From an uncultured Clostridia bacterium (lineage in GTDB: Bacteria; Bacillota; Clostridia; TANB77; CAG-508), in contig CAOSLI010000013.1 in assembly GCA_948524275.1 (NCBI GenBank), positions 1 through 16,487 on the forward strand: a DNA stretch of 16,487 nt, in the 5' to 3' direction. The position numbers and the translations under genes are program-made. Every line of letters begins with the position of its first letter. The first letter of the stretch is position 1. The notes beneath the pieces were generated by a model. That model saw only the letters and a list, made by a program, of their open reading frames with translations. It had not been told where the DNA came from and searched no databases. Shown in pieces: positions 14,555 to 16,487 of the stretch.

Positions 14555-15970
14555 ATGAGAGACGAAACAATTTTCGCAGGAGGCATTCCTGCAAAATACC
14601 TTGCAATTTGTCCATTGGACGGACGGTATGCTGAAATCGGTGAGGTGTTAGCACCGTACTTCTCCGAATATGCCTTGGTGAAAGAAAGGGTTAAGGTGGA
14701 GGTATATTGGCTTCAATTCTTGATTGAAAATGTTGAAGATTCCGACATTTTGATGGACTTTAACATGAATATGAAGGAAATGGTCAAAATTCTCGCCATC
14801 TACAACGAATTCTCGGCAGCATCCTTTAAAAGGGTAAAGGAAATCGAAGCGGTGACTAATCACGATGTTAAGGCAGTTGAGCTCTTTATCGCTGAAAAGC
14901 TCGAAGAAGCGGGATTAGAAGAGCTGAAAAGCTATGTGCACATAGGATGTACATCAGAAGACATCACCAATTGCGCTTATGCGAGCATTCTTAAACGGGC
15001 TTTGAACGAAGTATGGATTCCCGCGGCTAAAAGGTTAATTGAGGAAGTTGTAGACATGGCACTTAACTATCAAGAGATAGCAATGCTTGCACATACTCAT
15101 GGACAGCCGGCAACTCCGACTACTGTTGGAAAGGAATTTATGGTGTACGCTTATCGTATGCGTGAATCTCTTGATAACATTGAAAGCATTAAATGTCGTG
15201 CTAAGTTTAATGGTGCGACAGGAAACTATGCGGCAATTTCGGTTGCATTTCCGAAAGTGAATTGGCCGGAACTGTCTAGGAAGTTTGTTGAGACTTGCTT
15301 AGAGTTGGACTTTAATCCGGTAACAACGCAAATTGAATCACATGATTACATGTGTCACTTGCTCGACGGGATATGCCATTTCAACAATGTCGTACTTGAT
15401 TTGGACCTTGATATGTGGCTGTACATCAGCATGGAATACTTCAAGCAGATTGCTGTTAAGTCAGAGGTTGGCAGTAGCACGATGCCTCACAAGGTGAATC
15501 CGATTCGATTTGAAAACAGCGAGGCAAACATTGATATGTCAAATGCGATTTGCATGGCATTATCAAATAAGCTGCCGCGTTCTCGTATGCAAAGAGATTT
15601 GTCTGACTCGTCTTCGCAGAGAAACTTTGGTTTGTCATTTGGATACTCATTGCAGGCCATCAACCAGACTATTGGAGGGCTTAAGAAGGTGGCAGTCAAC
15701 AAAGAGAAAATTGCAGAAGACTTAAACGATCATTGGACGGTTCTGGCAGAGCCAATTCAGACGGTTCTGCGTAAGTATGGAATTCCTGATGCTTACGACA
15801 AGCTGAAGGAACTTACAAGAGGAAAGCAGATATCCGCTGAGGATATCAAGCAGTTTATCTCAACTTTGGATGGAATATCCGAAAACGATAAGTTCCTCTT
15901 AAGTATGCTTACACCTGACAATTATGTTGGGTTTGCAAAGAAAATTGTTGAGGACGAATACTTATCATAA
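14555..15970 (+). CDS. purB: Adenylosuccinate lyase, E. coli-type
   Basis: A 471-residue enzyme of the fumarase/aspartase superfamily. In purine synthesis it cleaves SAICAR to AICAR and adenylosuccinate to AMP, each releasing fumarate, in the cytosol. Key segments are PLDGRYAEI near the N-terminus, the active-site HTHGQPATPTTVGKE with His180 and His182, and the signature loop GSSTMPHKVNP at 306-316 with the catalytic serine region. RMQRDLSDSSSQRNFG, LAEPIQTVLRKYG and KELTRGK follow closely the E. coli enzyme (456 residues) as I recall it. Firmicutes normally carry the shorter B. subtilis-type PurB of about 430 residues, so this copy is unusual here. Codon choice is distinctly richer in G and C (CCG, GCG, CGT, CTC) than in the flanking genes, suggesting transfer. 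The start follows AGAAAGGGG. It is a single-gene unit with its own promoter and terminator. Confidence 0.96.
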   Translation: MRDETIFAGGIPAKYLAICPLDGRYAEIGEVLAPYFSEYALVKERVKVEVYWLQFLIENVEDSDILMDFNMNMKEMVKILAIYNEFSAASFKRVKEIEAVTNHDVKAVELFIAEKLEEAGLEELKSYVHIGCTSEDITNCAYASILKRALNEVWIPAAKRLIEEVVDMALNYQEIAMLAHTHGQPATPTTVGKEFMVYAYRMRESLDNIESIKCRAKFNGATGNYAAISVAFPKVNWPELSRKFVETCLELDFNPVTTQIESHDYMCHLLDGICHFNNVVLDLDLDMWLYISMEYFKQIAVKSEVGSSTMPHKVNPIRFENSEANIDMSNAICMALSNKLPRSRMQRDLSDSSSQRNFGLSFGYSLQAINQTIGGLKKVAVNKEKIAEDLNDHWTVLAEPIQTVLRKYGIPDAYDKLKELTRGKQISAEDIKQFISTLDGISENDKFLLSMLTPDNYVGFAKKIVEDEYLS

Positions 15971-15996
15971 GTTCTCGCACTCATAGGCAAAAATTT

Positions 15997-16026
15997 GAGC
16001 TGTTTCCACTAAGGAGACAGCTCTTT
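15997..16026 (+). terminator. Terminator hairpin of purB
   Basis: An 11-bp stem (15997-16007 with 16013-16023, one G-T pair) with loop ACTAA, followed by a short TTTCCC. It lies 26 bases after the purB stop codon. The T run is short, so termination may be partial. Confidence 0.75.
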
Positions 16027-16105
16027 CCCATTATAATTCTTTTTTTAGTTTTGATTATTATTAAAAATAATTTTAAATTGTATGGATTTTTCAAAAAAAA
16101 TAAAG

Positions 16106-16111
16106 TATAAT
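16106..16111 (+). promoter_or_regulatory. Probable -10 box of the small 3' gene
   Basis: TATAAT lies 60 bases before the ATG at 16172. No good -35 element at 16-18 bp was seen; TTGTAT at 16078-16083 is 22 bp away. Confidence 0.4.
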
Positions 16112-16171
16112 AGTAATAAATAAGTTTGTATAAAATAGAGTGACAATTAAAGAAAAGGAGCGTGAAATATA

Positions 16172-16447
16172 ATGACATATGAATTTGCAAAATATTCTGA
16201 TGGGACATTAGGGGTATTCTCTAATATTGGAAAAAAAGAAAATGGAGAAGAATATATTCGTATTACTTTTGAAAGACCAAGGGAATATGGATTTGATACT
16301 TATGTTATTGAACTTCCAAGTTATAAAGTTATTTTAGAAGAAGGAAATTATTCAGAAGATGAAAAGAAAAGTTTTCTTGAAATTGTTAAAAATGGATCTT
16401 CATTCTTTTTTAAATATGCGCGTTTGGGAGGTTTAGAAATTGCCTAG
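16172..16447 (+). CDS. Small hypothetical protein, 91 residues
   Basis: I do not recognise this protein. It is soluble and compact, with no signal peptide or membrane segment. Predicted strands in the first half (YIRITFERP, DTYVIELPSYKVIL) are followed by an acidic helix, NYSEDEKKSFLEIVKNG, so a small alpha-beta fold is likely. AAAGGAG (about 16154-16160) precedes the ATG at a rather long spacing of 11 bases. Codon use returns to the A+T-rich style of the rest of the window, unlike purB just upstream. It has its own upstream -10 box and lies behind the purB terminator, so it is probably transcribed independently. About 40 bases remain after its stop, with nothing recognisable in them. Confidence 0.65.
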   Translation: MTYEFAKYSDGTLGVFSNIGKKENGEEYIRITFERPREYGFDTYVIELPSYKVILEEGNYSEDEKKSFLEIVKNGSSFFFKYARLGGLEIA

Positions 16448-16487
16448 TATTTTTGAATTAAAACGGATATAAAATTTATTTTTGGAC

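Noticed and set aside
15456..15725. Overlapping open frames inside purB on both strands
   Set aside because: They are a by-product of the more G+C-rich codons of purB; none shows a domain, and the purB frame is intact with all motifs.
1..16487. CRISPR arrays, tRNA or rRNA genes, insertion sequences
   Set aside because: No regularly spaced direct repeats, cloverleaf-like gene or transposase was seen in any gap.

Overview
The window reads as chromosomal DNA of a low-GC, Gram-positive, probably spore-forming Clostridia-type bacterium. The evidence is very A+T-rich coding DNA with strong AGGAGG-type ribosome binding sites, consensus TTGNNN/TATAAT promoters, a SpoVB-type flippase directly upstream of an HU gene, and Firmicute-like housekeeping genes. 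No rRNA, tRNA, CRISPR array, insertion sequence or transposase is visible.

Layout. Positions 1-573 hold a Nudix hydrolase gene with its own promoter, converging on a minus-strand HELLH zincin-like gene (557-1651) across a shared hairpin. From 1869 a rightward block carries leuS, a GT-C-like polytopic membrane protein, an RluD-type pseudouridine synthase, an RluB/RsuA-type pseudouridine synthase and a three-S1-domain RNA-binding protein. The S1 gene is broken by one extra base at 8329. From 8821 a winged-helix protein resembling the replication-relaxation family faces a VirD4/TraG-like coupling ATPase (9801-12050, minus) across a bidirectional terminator. Next come a SpoVB-like flippase gene (12187-13770), an HU gene (14026-14304), purB (14555-15970) and a small unknown gene (16172-16447).

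How they fit together. The leuS to S1 block is mostly translation and RNA-modification functions. Two related intergenic repeats in opposite orientation bracket rluD. The wHTH/coupling-ATPase pair looks like the core of a conjugative or DNA-translocation module with no relaxase, pilus or integrase nearby, and is the best candidate here for a poorly described system. purB stands apart: it is the E. coli-type enzyme, its codons are visibly richer in G and C than those of its neighbours, and it has its own promoter carrying a perfect 11-bp inverted repeat. It was probably acquired horizontally.

Limits: no database or alignment could be run. Family names rest on recognised motifs and recalled family sequences; promoters and terminators rest on reading the sequence.
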